Assembly (NCBI RefSeq): GCF_012027645.1
Contig: NZ_SNUU01000001.1
Coordinates: forward strand, 496,001-560,000
DNA length: 64,000 nucleotides
Direction of reading: 5' to 3'
Origin: Thermococcus sp. 18S1
GTDB lineage: Archaea; Methanobacteriota_B; Thermococci; Thermococcales; Thermococcaceae
In this document: positions 52,274 to 60,398 of the stretch, piece by piece
How positions within the stretch are numbered: position 1 is the first letter of the stretch
Layout of the letters: each line of letters starts with the position of its first letter
Made by a program: the position numbers and the translations under genes
Notes under the pieces: generated by a model
The model's database searches: none
What the model saw: the letters and a program-made list of their open reading frames with translations, nothing else
Told to the model about the DNA's origin: nothing

Positions 52274-52842
52274 TGGCGCCGGTAGTAATGAACCTTTATT
52301 TTCTTCCTTCTCAGAGCGACGAGGTCTGCCTTTCTGGATTTTGAACGCAGGGGTTCCTCCTCGAGCAGGAGCCAGGCCAGGTCGTACGCGAGGGAGGCGA
52401 TAACTATCAGAAAGAGACCCAGAACTATCAGAGGTGTGTAGTACCAGATAACGCCTATCATTGGGATAACAAGAACTACTCGACCGATTACCTGCTTCGG
52501 ATACACCTTCCAGGGATCAGTGTAATTCCTATTGTCTCCCTTGGTTATGTAGTAATAGCCACTAGTTGGGTCTAACTTTATTCCAACGATCCGGTGGGCT
52601 ATTTGATAAGTGGAATTGCCAATCTCAATGCGATAGAGAATGACATCGCCTATCTGGATGTCTTTTGAAGAGACGGGCTTCGTTATGACGAGATCATTAG
52701 GGTTTATATCCGGCTTCATTGAGTCGGTCAAAATAACCACATACTGAAAGCCAAAGACAAAATGGAGAACCACTATTACGACCACGAAAGCGAAGAGAAG
52801 ATACGAGATGATTGAGAGAACATCGAGATGACGCTTTCTCAT
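52270..52842 (-). CDS. SipW-like signal peptidase I
   Basis: A 190-residue S26B peptidase with one helix at each end: an N-terminal membrane anchor (about 10-32), the catalytic Ser in TDSMKPDINPND, His in IAHRI, Asp in KGDNRNYTD, then a second membrane segment (VIWYYTPLIVLGLFLIVI) and a basic cytosolic tail. The two-helix plan and divergent sequence resemble SipW-type enzymes that process dedicated secreted proteins. It is A/T-rich in codon use and lies 260 bp downstream of a small secreted protein gene on the same strand. GGTGGTG precedes the ATG at 52842. Confidence 0.85.
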   Translation of the reverse strand: MRKRHLDVLSIISYLLFAFVVVIVVLHFVFGFQYVVILTDSMKPDINPNDLVITKPVSSKDIQIGDVILYRIEIGNSTYQIAHRIVGIKLDPTSGYYYITKGDNRNYTDPWKVYPKQVIGRVVLVIPMIGVIWYYTPLIVLGLFLIVIASLAYDLAWLLLEEEPLRSKSRKADLVALRRKKIKVHYYRRH

Positions 52843-53101
52843 CAGCACCACCTAACTAAAGTTACACTCAACACCCATTCCAGGATTTCACTAGATGTAC
52901 CTTAAATATCGCACAATATAAACCCCATCAACATAGGCTAAAAGGTTGACGGTACCAAAGACAGCGTTCGCCTCCCAAATCTTATCAAAAACCATTTGCA
53001 GCAAGCCAATGAGAGAACCATGATGAATCTACCGTTGATGAAATGACGTGTCATGGAAAGAATGTTCAAAAAAGCCGGTAGAAAAAATTCAAGCTAAGGG
53101 A

Positions 53102-53536
53102 TCAAGGCCCAACAAGAACTATGGCCACCTTGTCTATACCAGATCCAATCGCTATTGGAGTGTCAAAGTTTATCGTGTAGGTAGTGCCTGCAGTAAGACT
53201 ATTTGAGAGGGTAACCGATTTGACCGTCGTCGGAGCAGTGTTTGGATTAGTGGGATCATCACCGCTTGCGTAGACCTTTACAATGATTCTCGTCCCTGTA
53301 GGGAGATCCTGATCAAAAGTCACCTTCACTCCTGCAACGTAGTCAGGATTGGTTGCGAGCTCCCAGTCAACGTCAGCTTGAGAGACTCCACCAGGGACAT
53401 CAACTAATACAGGGCCTCCTGCCCCTATACTCTGAACGCTCACTGTAATTGCCGGAACAGCCAGCGCCGTTCCTATCAGTGCCAGCGCGAGTGCGAGCGC
53501 CAGTGGAATTAACCTCTTCTTATTACTCCTTCTCAT
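53102..53536 (-). CDS. Small secreted beta-rich protein, possibly TasA/AbpA-like filament subunit
   Basis: A 144-residue exported protein. A basic N-terminus and a hydrophobic stretch (LIPLALALALALIGTALA) give a standard signal peptide with a likely cut after the AVPA segment. The mature part, about 120 residues, is predicted all-beta: ITVSVQSIGAGG, YVAGVKVTFDQDLPTGTRIIVKVYASG, TVKSVTLSNSLTAGTTYTINF, DKVAIVLVG. It has no cysteines and is Thr/Gly/Val-rich, like SipW-processed TasA and archaeal bundling pilins. GGAGGTGA is 6 nt before the ATG; TATA at about 53583-53594. Assignment to a filament family is inference from pattern and from the neighbouring SipW-like peptidase. Confidence 0.6.
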   Translation of the reverse strand: MRRSNKKRLIPLALALALALIGTALAVPAITVSVQSIGAGGPVLVDVPGGVSQADVDWELATNPDYVAGVKVTFDQDLPTGTRIIVKVYASGDDPTNPNTAPTTVKSVTLSNSLTAGTTYTINFDTPIAIGSGIDKVAIVLVGP

Positions 53537-53708
53537 CCTGATTCACCTCCAGCATGAAGGATTTGCTTATATGCTTGCATAGAAGTATAAATAGTTTTCG
53601 AATGCAAACCTAATTGGTTCACCCTTGGATATTGTAAGTTCTACAATGAAACCCAAAACCCGTTAGACATCCCACAACAACTATTGAATACTCCCCAAGA
53701 AAGATACC

Positions 53709-54986
53709 TCAGCGGAGGGACGTACCCTTAAGGTACGTCGAACCGGCCCATTCGACCCGAGCCCGCAGGAATTCGCCGGGTTCACCGGAATCGAGAATTA
53801 TATCCTTGTAGTTGAAAGTCCTAGCTTCAACACCGCCCTTCTCCCCGGCCCCATGGACGAGAACCTCCACAGTCCTGCCGAGGTAGGCACGGTTTATCTC
53901 GTGGGCTATCTGAAGCCTGAGCCTGTGAAGGGCCCTTGAGCGTTCCTTGACCCTCCAGCCGGGAATCTGCTTCCATCTGGCCGCTATCGTGCCGGGTCTC
54001 GGCGAGTAGCGGGAAACGTTTATCTTGTCCGGCCGGACGCGCTTGATGAGCTCAACAGTGTTCTCAAAGGCCTCATCGCTCTCCCCCGGAAAGCCCACTA
54101 TGATGTCCGTATTGAGGTTCAAATCACGAACTTTCTTACGAAATGTTCGAACTATCTCCTCGAACTCTTCCACAGTGTACGTTCTCCCCATTCTCCTGAG
54201 AACCTCATCGTCGCCGCTCTGAACGGGCAGGTGGAGGAACTTGTAGACCTTCTCGTCAAGATAAACGTCAACGAGGTCATCCAGTATCTTTATCGCATGG
54301 TTGGGGTTCATCATGCCGACCCTAATCCTGAACTCACCCTCTATGGCCGTTATCTCGTCGAGAAGCTTGGCTAGATTCGTCCCGATGTCGAAGCCATAGC
54401 AGCCGGTGTCCTCGCTCGACAGCTGGATCTCCTTGTATCCCCTGGCAAGGGCATCCTTAACCCACCTGACGACGAGCTCCGGTTTGTAGCTCTTCAGAAC
54501 GCCTCTGGCGAAGCGGGTTGCGCAGTAGGTGCACCCGTTGAGACAGCCCTCGCTTATGGGCACAACGAAGGCAACGCCGTTTTTCCAGAGGCGGGGAAGT
54601 TCGAGTTTATCGAGGTTCCTCTCACGCCAGCCCTCAACGCTCACCAGCTTTCCGCCGCGCTCCGCTACGCTTATCGCCTCAGCTATCCTGTCTATGCTCT
54701 TGACGCCGAGTATTCCAGAAACGCGGGGGTCTATTACATCGGGGTTAACGTGGGGCAGGCAGCCGGTGACGATTACCCTCTTGCCCGCATCGAGGAGCTC
54801 CTTTATCCTCTCACGCATGTGCTTCTCAGTTGGATCCTTGACGGCACAGGTGTTCACCACGACGTAATCGGCAGTTTCGGGGCTCTCCACCAGCATATAG
54901 CCCGCACTAACCAGAAGGGCCTCCATCATCTCCGCATCGGCCCTGTTCCTCGTGCACCCGTAGGTCTCGACGTGAACCCTTACCAT
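53709..54986 (-). CDS. tRNA t6A37 methylthiotransferase (eMtaB/CDKAL1 type)
   Basis: A radical SAM enzyme that adds a methylthio group to t6A at position 37 of tRNAs reading ANN codons. In 425 residues: the UPF0004 domain with cluster ligands Cys11, Cys47 and Cys76, the radical SAM motif CLNGCTYC (Cys148, Cys152, Cys155), and a C-terminal TRAM RNA-binding domain (about 365-425). GKRVIVTGCLPHV and TDIIVGFPGESD are family signatures. A TATA-like TTTTTAAAC at about 55009-55017 lies so close to the ATG that the transcript is probably leaderless. Confidence 0.94.
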   Translation of the reverse strand: MVRVHVETYGCTRNRADAEMMEALLVSAGYMLVESPETADYVVVNTCAVKDPTEKHMRERIKELLDAGKRVIVTGCLPHVNPDVIDPRVSGILGVKSIDRIAEAISVAERGGKLVSVEGWRERNLDKLELPRLWKNGVAFVVPISEGCLNGCTYCATRFARGVLKSYKPELVVRWVKDALARGYKEIQLSSEDTGCYGFDIGTNLAKLLDEITAIEGEFRIRVGMMNPNHAIKILDDLVDVYLDEKVYKFLHLPVQSGDDEVLRRMGRTYTVEEFEEIVRTFRKKVRDLNLNTDIIVGFPGESDEAFENTVELIKRVRPDKINVSRYSPRPGTIAARWKQIPGWRVKERSRALHRLRLQIAHEINRAYLGRTVEVLVHGAGEKGGVEARTFNYKDIILDSGEPGEFLRARVEWAGSTYLKGTSLR

Positions 54987-55039
54987 CGGTGGGCGCTCTG
55001 GGAAGGGGTTTAAAAAGGGTGCGGTTCAGGTTTGGGAAC

Positions 55040-55339
55040 TCACACAAAACCTATCATGCTCAGGAGCATGAAGAGAGCAGCGAAGAGAAAAAGGGCCACG
55101 AACGTTAGTTTTTCCCGTATCCAGTCGTGGGGCCTGTTGTAGTGCCGCATAACGAAGAACGAAAGAGAGCAGACTATCAGGACCGGAACCAATGCCGAGA
55201 CGGCTATGAAAAGCGCACCGGGGAGGTAGCGGTCGATACCAGATGTATCGAGGAGCGCCACCGTCCAGTAGAGCATGAGGGGTGACAGAAAAACCAGGGC
55301 TCCAACTGTAACTCCAATCACTATGGAGTCCTCATCCAT
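55040..55339 (-). CDS. Small membrane protein of unknown function
   Basis: A 99-residue protein with three predicted membrane helices (about 6-28, 41-63, 77-97) and a short loop with charged residues (RHYNRPHDWIREK). No family is recognised and no motif suggests transport or catalysis. GGTGGTCCC stands before the ATG. It lies 53 bp upstream of the methylthiotransferase gene on the same strand, but that gene has its own promoter. Confidence 0.72.
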   Translation of the reverse strand: MDEDSIVIGVTVGALVFLSPLMLYWTVALLDTSGIDRYLPGALFIAVSALVPVLIVCSLSFFVMRHYNRPHDWIREKLTFVALFLFAALFMLLSMIGFV

Positions 55340-55418
55340 GGGACCACCAGGAAAATCTTGGTCAATGCATTAAAAACGTCTCGCAAAAGGCGGCATGTAA
55401 GAATAAGAGGAAAAAGGA

Positions 55419-55631
55419 TCAGATGACTTCGCCAAAGGCGAACTTCCTCTTGACCGAGTTAATGACGATCTCAACCTCGTCGCCGACCTGGGTGTTCGGG
55501 ACGAATATAACGAAGCCCTTTATCTTGGCGATACCATCGCCACCCTTTCCAAGGCTCTCAATCCTAACTCTATACCTTTCTCCAACCTTAACAGGGGCTT
55601 CGTAGCCACCGCCAAATCCATCTCCATACAT
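55419..55631 (-). CDS. TRAM-domain RNA-binding protein
   Basis: A 70-residue protein consisting of a short Gly/Tyr tail ([17 protein letters not shown]) and one TRAM domain ([52 protein letters not shown]). Single-TRAM proteins of archaea bind RNA and act as chaperone-like cold/heat response factors. A TTG-initiated extension is open, but GGTGTTAGAT precedes ATG 55631. TATA (CTTTATATACC, complement near 55711-55721) lies about 85 bp upstream. Confidence 0.9.
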   Translation of the reverse strand: MYGDGFGGGYEAPVKVGERYRVRIESLGKGGDGIAKIKGFVIFVPNTQVGDEVEIVINSVKRKFAFGEVI

Positions 55632-55865
55632 ATCTAACACCAACTCTTTCAACTTTCAGGGCTCCCTCGAAAGACTCCGAGAAGAGTCCCATTGGGAACT
55701 CATCTCGAGGGTATATAAAGCTTTGGGTAATTTTTACGCCCCTAAAGTCACTAAAAGGCTGTTTCAGGCCATAGGAGGGCACTGATGCAGGATTTTCCAG
55801 AGAACACATCCCTCCAACGCCCGATCGAGGAAGACCTTGGCGCAGGTGTTCGCGGGCAGGTAATT

Positions 55866-55890
55866 AACCTATGGTTAATAACAAAGGGTT
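55866..55890 (+). promoter_or_regulatory. Extended SurR-type operator of the mbh operon
   Basis: The sequence reads AAC-N5-GTT-N3-AAC-N5-GTT: AAC 55866-55868, GTT 55874-55876, AAC 55880-55882, GTT 55888-55890. GTT-N3-AAC-N5-GTT is the known extended consensus of SurR, the redox-responsive regulator that activates hydrogenase genes in Pyrococcus when sulfur is absent. It lies about 38 bp upstream of the TATA box, a position suited to activation. Confidence 0.88.
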
Positions 55891-55926
55891 AGGTACCTTT
55901 GTTTTCAATTCTAAGCTTCAAAAAAC

Positions 55927-55936
55927 CCTTTTAAGA
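55927..55936 (+). promoter_or_regulatory. mbh operon TATA box
   Basis: CCTTTTAAGAG with purine-rich sequence just upstream fits an archaeal BRE/TATA element. It predicts transcription from about 55958 and a leader of roughly 55 nt before mbhA. Confidence 0.6.
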
Positions 55937-56015
55937 GAATTTTTTCTATGGTAAGCGGAAATCCGGGAAAATGAAGCCGAGATAAGGTTGTAAACCAAAA
56001 GTGGGGGGACGTACA

Positions 56016-56516
56016 ATGGGTTTCATCCCTGTATTCATTTGGTCATTCGTGCTCTGGCTTGTGCTGACAGCGGGCAGCAAGGGTATGCTGTGGAGTCCAG
56101 AAGAGCTCGTCGCGGGAGTGGTGTTCTCGGGGATAATCGCTTTCACGACGAAGGACGTCATAGGCGAGAAGGCATCCCGCTTCCTCAACCCGGCGAAGTG
56201 GGTCGGCTTTGTGGTTTACTCCATCGGCCCGCTCTTCTGGGGCATGGTCAAGGCGAACCTCGACGTTGCCTACCGCGTCATAACCGGCAGGATAAAGCCC
56301 GGAATCGTCCGCGTTCCGGTCGATCTCGAAAACGACGCCCAGTACACGATACTCAGCAACTCGATAACGCTCACCCCGGGAACGCTCACGATAGACGCAT
56401 GCCCGGAGGAGAAGGCCCTCTACGTCCACTGGATAAACGTCACCGAGAAGGAGCCGGAGAGCTCCGAGGTCATAGCGGGTTCATTCGAAAAATGGGCGAG
56501 GAGGCTGGGAAGATGA
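56016..56516 (+). CDS. mbhA: Mbh subunit A, MnhE-like
   Basis: A 166-residue membrane protein homologous to subunit E of Mrp Na+/H+ antiporters, with three N-terminal hydrophobic segments and a soluble alpha/beta C-terminal part (LSNSITLTPGTLTIDACPEE is the family's hallmark). It is the first gene of the 14-gene membrane hydrogenase operon and part of the sodium-translocating module. GGGGGG lies 7 nt before ATG 56016; an upstream in-frame ATG at 56001 lacks a site. Confidence 0.93.
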   Translation: MGFIPVFIWSFVLWLVLTAGSKGMLWSPEELVAGVVFSGIIAFTTKDVIGEKASRFLNPAKWVGFVVYSIGPLFWGMVKANLDVAYRVITGRIKPGIVRVPVDLENDAQYTILSNSITLTPGTLTIDACPEEKALYVHWINVTEKEPESSEVIAGSFEKWARRLGR

Positions 56517-56776
56517 TAGCACCTGAGTTCTTCTATGCCGCGGTCATAGTCATGATCGGAGCATTCCTGGCGCTGCTCAGGGTGTTCTTCGGCCCCAGCG
56601 TGCCGGATAGGGTCGTTGGAGTGGACACCCTCAACACGCTCATCGTTGCCGGAATGGTTCTCCTCGGAGCGGCCTACGACAGGACGATATACATCGATAT
56701 CGCCATCGTCTACGCCCTTCTGAGCTACGTGGGAACCCTGGCCATAGCCAAATACCTCCAGGGGGGATTGGAATGA
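56513..56776 (+). CDS. mbhB: Mbh subunit B, MnhF-like
   Basis: An 87-residue protein with three membrane helices, homologous to Mrp subunit F (GPSVPDRVVGVDTLNTL is diagnostic). The ATG overlaps the mbhA stop (ATGA), a coupling seen through most of the operon. It belongs to the Na+/H+ antiporter-like module of Mbh. Confidence 0.92.
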   Translation: MIAPEFFYAAVIVMIGAFLALLRVFFGPSVPDRVVGVDTLNTLIVAGMVLLGAAYDRTIYIDIAIVYALLSYVGTLAIAKYLQGGLE

Positions 56777-57144
56777 GTGCAGTCACTTACGTCATCTACG
56801 CATTCCTCACGATAAACATAGTCTTCAACCTGCTGGGCAGCTTCTCGCTCCACAGGTTCCCGGACGTCTACACGAGACTCCACGGAGCGACCAAGTGCAC
56901 CACCTTCGGAACGATATTCGCGGTTCTGGCGGTGGTGGTTCACGCCGCCTACCAGCTCCACCTCACCGGAGACCCCAAGTACCTCCAGATGGCGCTTCAC
57001 AGCCTCGTTGCCCTCATCGCGTTGCTCCTCACGAACCCGACCGGGGCCCACGCGATAGCCAAGGCGGCCCATCTGAGCGGCTACAAGCCTGTCAAAGCCG
57101 TCATTGACGCCTACGAGGACAAGCTCAGGGGTGGTGCCGAATGA
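56773..57144 (+). CDS. mbhC: Mbh subunit C, MnhG-like
   Basis: A 123-residue protein with three membrane segments and the MnhG signature (RFPDVYTRLHGATKCTTFG, then LLLTNPTGAHAIAKAAH). It completes the E-F-G trio of the Mrp-like module. Starts at ATGA overlap with mbhB. Confidence 0.93.
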   Translation: MSAVTYVIYAFLTINIVFNLLGSFSLHRFPDVYTRLHGATKCTTFGTIFAVLAVVVHAAYQLHLTGDPKYLQMALHSLVALIALLLTNPTGAHAIAKAAHLSGYKPVKAVIDAYEDKLRGGAE

Positions 57145-57407
57145 ACGCCCTTTCGATGGATATGGTCATACAGTTCGGAATACTCCTCGGTGTGCTGGTG
57201 GCGGCCTACATCACGATAACGATGAGAGACCTGCTCAGCGCGGCAATAGCTTCCGCCGCCATGAGTCTGCTCCTCAGCCTGGAGTTCTACATGCTCCACG
57301 CGCCGGACGTAGCGATAGCCGAGGCCGCGGTCGGAGCCGGCGTCGTTACGGCCATAGTAGTGTATGGAATAGCCAAAACGGAGAGATGGGAGCGTGAGGG
57401 ACCATGA
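57141..57407 (+). CDS. mbhD: Mbh subunit D (DUF4040)
   Basis: An 88-residue, three-helix membrane protein of the DUF4040 family, corresponding to part of the C-terminal region of MnhA (LHAPDVAIAEAAVGAGVVTA). It overlaps mbhC by 4 bp. Together with mbhE it supplies what is one fused segment in Mrp antiporters. Confidence 0.92.
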   Translation: MNALSMDMVIQFGILLGVLVAAYITITMRDLLSAAIASAAMSLLLSLEFYMLHAPDVAIAEAAVGAGVVTAIVVYGIAKTERWEREGP

Positions 57408-57706
57408 AGAGGACTTTCGGAGCTCTCGCACTGCTGTTCCTCCTGGGAGTGCTGCTCGTCGTTGCGAGCCCCTCAACCGGAATAAAGTTCGGCCTCGGCG
57501 GCGAGGACTGGAAGGCCTACCGCTACACCGACCAGTACTACATAGACCACGGTGTTGAGGAGGTAGGCGGAACCAACATAGTTACGGACATAGTGTTCGA
57601 CTACCGTGGCTACGATACCCTCGGAGAGGCAACGGTTCTCTTCACTGCCATAGCAGGAGCGGTTGCACTTCTCAGGCCCTGGAGGAGGGATGAGGATGAA
57701 GAGTGA
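57404..57706 (+). CDS. mbhE: Mbh subunit E
   Basis: A 100-residue protein with an N-terminal helix, an extracytoplasmic segment and a C-terminal helix (GTNIVTDIVFDYRGYDTLGE then TAIAGAVALL). The NxVTxIVFDYRGYDTLGE pattern is that of the MnhA/B junction proteins. ATGA overlap with mbhD; overlaps mbhF by 11 bp. Confidence 0.9.
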   Translation: MKRTFGALALLFLLGVLLVVASPSTGIKFGLGGEDWKAYRYTDQYYIDHGVEEVGGTNIVTDIVFDYRGYDTLGEATVLFTAIAGAVALLRPWRRDEDEE

Positions 57707-58142
57707 CATGGGACTCATAGTCAAAACTACCGCGAGAGCTACCATCCCGCTCATAGGAATCTTCGGCGCCTACGTGGTCTCACACGGTCACCTCACTCCG
57801 GGAGGTGGCTTCCAGGGAGGAGCGACCATAGCCGGAGCCGGGATACTGTTCCTCATAGCCTTCGGGCTTGGTGAGATGAAGAGGCGCTACAACCACCACC
57901 TCTACTCGGCCCTCGAAGGTCTGGGCGGCCTGGTATTCCTCGGAGCGGCCATGCTCGGCCTCGGCGTGGCGTTCTTCTACAACACGCTGTGGCAGGGTGG
58001 GCCGGTCTTCAACGGTCAGCCAGGAACGCTGCTCTCGGCGGGTTACCTGCCGATAATGAACCTCGCCGTGGGACTGAAGGTCTTTGCGGGACTGGTCAGC
58101 GCGATGGTTGCCATAGCAGCGTTCAGGAGGTGGAACGAATGA
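57696..58142 (+). CDS. mbhF: Mbh subunit F, MnhB-like
   Basis: A 148-residue protein with four membrane helices and the MnhB motif HGHLTPGGGFQGG. ATG 57696 is 7 nt after GGAGG and matches the start of the Pyrococcus protein (MKSDMGLIVKT); ATG 57690 is too close to that site. The start overlaps mbhE. Confidence 0.92.
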   Translation: MKSDMGLIVKTTARATIPLIGIFGAYVVSHGHLTPGGGFQGGATIAGAGILFLIAFGLGEMKRRYNHHLYSALEGLGGLVFLGAAMLGLGVAFFYNTLWQGGPVFNGQPGTLLSAGYLPIMNLAVGLKVFAGLVSAMVAIAAFRRWNE

Positions 58143-58498
58143 TACCCTTCCAGTTCATCACTGCCTTCCTGCTGATAGCCATGGGAATCTACGCCCTCCT
58201 CTACAAGAGGAACCTCATCAAGCTCATACTGGCCCTCAACATCATAGATGCCGGCATACACCTGCTCCTCATAAGCTTCGGATACCGCATAGAGGCAGGC
58301 CAGATACCGACGGCACCAATCTACACGGGCTACGAGACCGTAAAGAGCGCAATGGTCGCCCCGATTCCGCAGGCGCTCACGCTCACCAGCATAGTCATCG
58401 GGGTCTGCGTTCTCTCGCTGGCGATGGCCCTCACGATAAACGCCTACAGGCACTACGGAAGCCTCGATGTTAACAAGCTCAGGAGGTTGAGAGGATGA
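58139..58498 (+). CDS. mbhG: Mbh subunit G, MnhC/NuoK-like
   Basis: A 119-residue protein with three membrane helices related to NuoK and MnhC: ITAFLLIAMGIYALLYKRNLIKLI, with a conserved NIIDAGIHLLL segment and VAPIPQALTLTSIVIG. It belongs to the ion-pumping core. ATGA overlap with mbhF. Confidence 0.93.
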   Translation: MIPFQFITAFLLIAMGIYALLYKRNLIKLILALNIIDAGIHLLLISFGYRIEAGQIPTAPIYTGYETVKSAMVAPIPQALTLTSIVIGVCVLSLAMALTINAYRHYGSLDVNKLRRLRG

Positions 58499-60036
58499 AC
58501 GGGCTGATCCCATACCTCATCATAGTCCCGCTCCTTGGAGCATTCGCACTGCCCATAGTCGGCCTCGCGGGAAGGAAGGCCAGGGAGCTGTGGGCGATAC
58601 TCATCACCGGCATCACCCTCGGCGTCGCGGCCGGACTGTTCAAAGAAGTCTGGGAGAGCGGCGAGATACTGGTCTACACCCTCGGAGCGAAGGGGCCCCT
58701 TGGAAACGGAGTTCCGTTCCCGATAAGGATAGTCTGGGAGGTAGACCTGCTGGGCGCACTCTTCGCCCTGATGGTGACCTTCATAGCCTTCGTGGCCGTG
58801 CTCTACTCCAGCGAGTACATGAGGCACGACACCGGGCTTGAGAAGTACTACGCCCTGGTCCTCGTCCTCGAGGTCGGCATGCTCGGCATAGCCATAACCG
58901 GGGACCTGTTCAACTTCTACGTCTTCCTGGAGATAATGAGCATAGCGAGCTACGCCCTCGTTGCATTCAGGAACGACACCTGGGAGGGCATCGAGGCGGG
59001 CATAAAGTACATGTTCGTCGGCTCCCTCGCCAGCTCGTTCATCCTCCTCGGCATAGTACTCCTCTACGGCCAGTACGGAACGCTGACTATGGCATATCTG
59101 GCCAAGATGATAGCCGAGAACCCGACTTTCACCGCCAAGGTGGCCCTCGGCCTCCTCGCGGGCGGACTGCTCTTCAAGAGCGGCGCCGTTCCGGTGCACA
59201 TGTGGCTCTCAGATGCTCACCCGGCGGCACCGAGCTCGATCAGTGCCATGCTCTCTGGTCTCGTCATCAAGATAGGCGGCACCTACGCCCTGGCGAGGCT
59301 CGCCTTCAGCGTCTTCAGCGCCGGAATCAGCACCAAGACTATCGGTTGGATAATCATATTCTTCGCCTGCGTGACCCTCATAGTCGGAAACGCGATGGCG
59401 GTGATACAGACCGACATGAAGAGGCTCTTCGCCTTCTCCAGCGTCGGCCAGATAGGCTACATCCTTCTCGGCATAGGAATCGGCCTTGCCGCGTACGGAA
59501 GCGACGTCGGCCAGGTCGCCCTTGCCGGAGCGATATACCACACCGTGAACCACGCGATAATGAAGGCCCTCCTGTTCCTCGTCGCGGGAGCGGTCATACA
59601 CCAGCTCGGAACCAAGAACCTCAACGAGCTGAGCGGAATAGCCAGGAAGATGCCGGTCACGAGCTTTGCATTCCTGGTCGGCGCGGCCGCGATAATTGGC
59701 CTTCCGCCGCTCAACGGCTTCGCGAGCAAGTGGCTCATCTACGAGAGCTCGGCACTCTTCAACCCGTTCCTCGCGGCGGTAGCGGTCATAGGCACGGCAT
59801 TCTGTACCGCCGCCTACATCAGGGTGCTCTTCACGTTCTTTGGAAGGCCGAGCGAGAGGGTCATGAACGCGGAGGAGCCAGGAAAGGCCATGCTCGTGCC
59901 GATGCTCATACTGGTGGTGGCAATAATCATCATGGGGCTCTTCCCATGGGCCATCAGCGACAAGGTCATGCTTCCGGCGGCAAAGACTCTGGAGAACTTA
60001 GGGGCTTACGTTTCGGCGGTGCTGGGGGGTGCGTGA
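58495..60036 (+). CDS. mbhH: Mbh subunit H, MnhD/NuoL-M-N antiporter-like
   Basis: A 513-residue antiporter-like subunit with about 14 membrane helices. Key residues of the family are visible: Glu in NFYVFLEIMSIASY on helix 5, Lys in GLLFKSGAVPVHMWL on helix 7, His in YHTVNHAIMKALLFL and Lys on helix 12 region (FASKWLIYESS). This is the subunit thought to move protons in response to electron transfer. ATGA overlap with mbhG. Confidence 0.95.
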   Translation: MNGLIPYLIIVPLLGAFALPIVGLAGRKARELWAILITGITLGVAAGLFKEVWESGEILVYTLGAKGPLGNGVPFPIRIVWEVDLLGALFALMVTFIAFVAVLYSSEYMRHDTGLEKYYALVLVLEVGMLGIAITGDLFNFYVFLEIMSIASYALVAFRNDTWEGIEAGIKYMFVGSLASSFILLGIVLLYGQYGTLTMAYLAKMIAENPTFTAKVALGLLAGGLLFKSGAVPVHMWLSDAHPAAPSSISAMLSGLVIKIGGTYALARLAFSVFSAGISTKTIGWIIIFFACVTLIVGNAMAVIQTDMKRLFAFSSVGQIGYILLGIGIGLAAYGSDVGQVALAGAIYHTVNHAIMKALLFLVAGAVIHQLGTKNLNELSGIARKMPVTSFAFLVGAAAIIGLPPLNGFASKWLIYESSALFNPFLAAVAVIGTAFCTAAYIRVLFTFFGRPSERVMNAEEPGKAMLVPMLILVVAIIIMGLFPWAISDKVMLPAAKTLENLGAYVSAVLGGA

Positions 60037-60037
60037 A

Positions 60038-60385
60038 ATGTTTGGATACTGGGATGCACTCTACTTCATCTACGTCTTCGCCATAGGCCTGCTCATCTCG
60101 TACGTCCTCTACAAGTGGGCCGAGCGCTCCAGCACGGGGACGAGGAGAGCCGGCGATGGAACGAAGATATTCCTCAGCGGTGAGGACCAGGACGAGGTTA
60201 TTCCGCAGTTCGAGCATTTCCAGGGCTACGTCACCGGAAGGCACGTCATGTGGGGCCTCATAAGGGGAATCCACAGGATGTTCCTAATCTTCCGCAGGGA
60301 GCACACCGGCCTGCTGAGCGACTACATCAGCTACCTGCTCGTCACGACCGCGATAATCGTGGGGGCACTGATAGTTTGGGGTTGA
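60038..60385 (+). CDS. mbhI: Mbh subunit I
   Basis: A 115-residue protein with one helix near each end and a soluble loop between them (FLSGEDQDEVIPQFEHFQGY). In the Pyrococcus Mbh structure this subunit bridges the antiporter-like and hydrogenase modules by a lateral helix. The start 60038 is 1 bp after mbhH; GGGGGGTG lies a few bases upstream. Confidence 0.9.
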   Translation: MFGYWDALYFIYVFAIGLLISYVLYKWAERSSTGTRRAGDGTKIFLSGEDQDEVIPQFEHFQGYVTGRHVMWGLIRGIHRMFLIFRREHTGLLSDYISYLLVTTAIIVGALIVWG

Positions 60386-60398
60386 GGAGGTGAGAGTT

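Noticed and set aside
53043-53054. Palindrome ATGAC-GT-GTCAT downstream of the secreted protein gene
   Set aside because: Too short and isolated to call as an operator or terminator; expected by chance in a region this size.
53012-53060. Possible box C/D RNA (ATGATGA and TGATGA motifs)
   Set aside because: No CTGA boxes follow either motif at guide distance.
58453-59601. Long open frames opposite mbhG/mbhH
   Set aside because: Antisense frames of G+C-rich coding DNA; His/Glu/Tyr-rich peptides with no start signal, while the plus-strand mbh genes are unambiguous.
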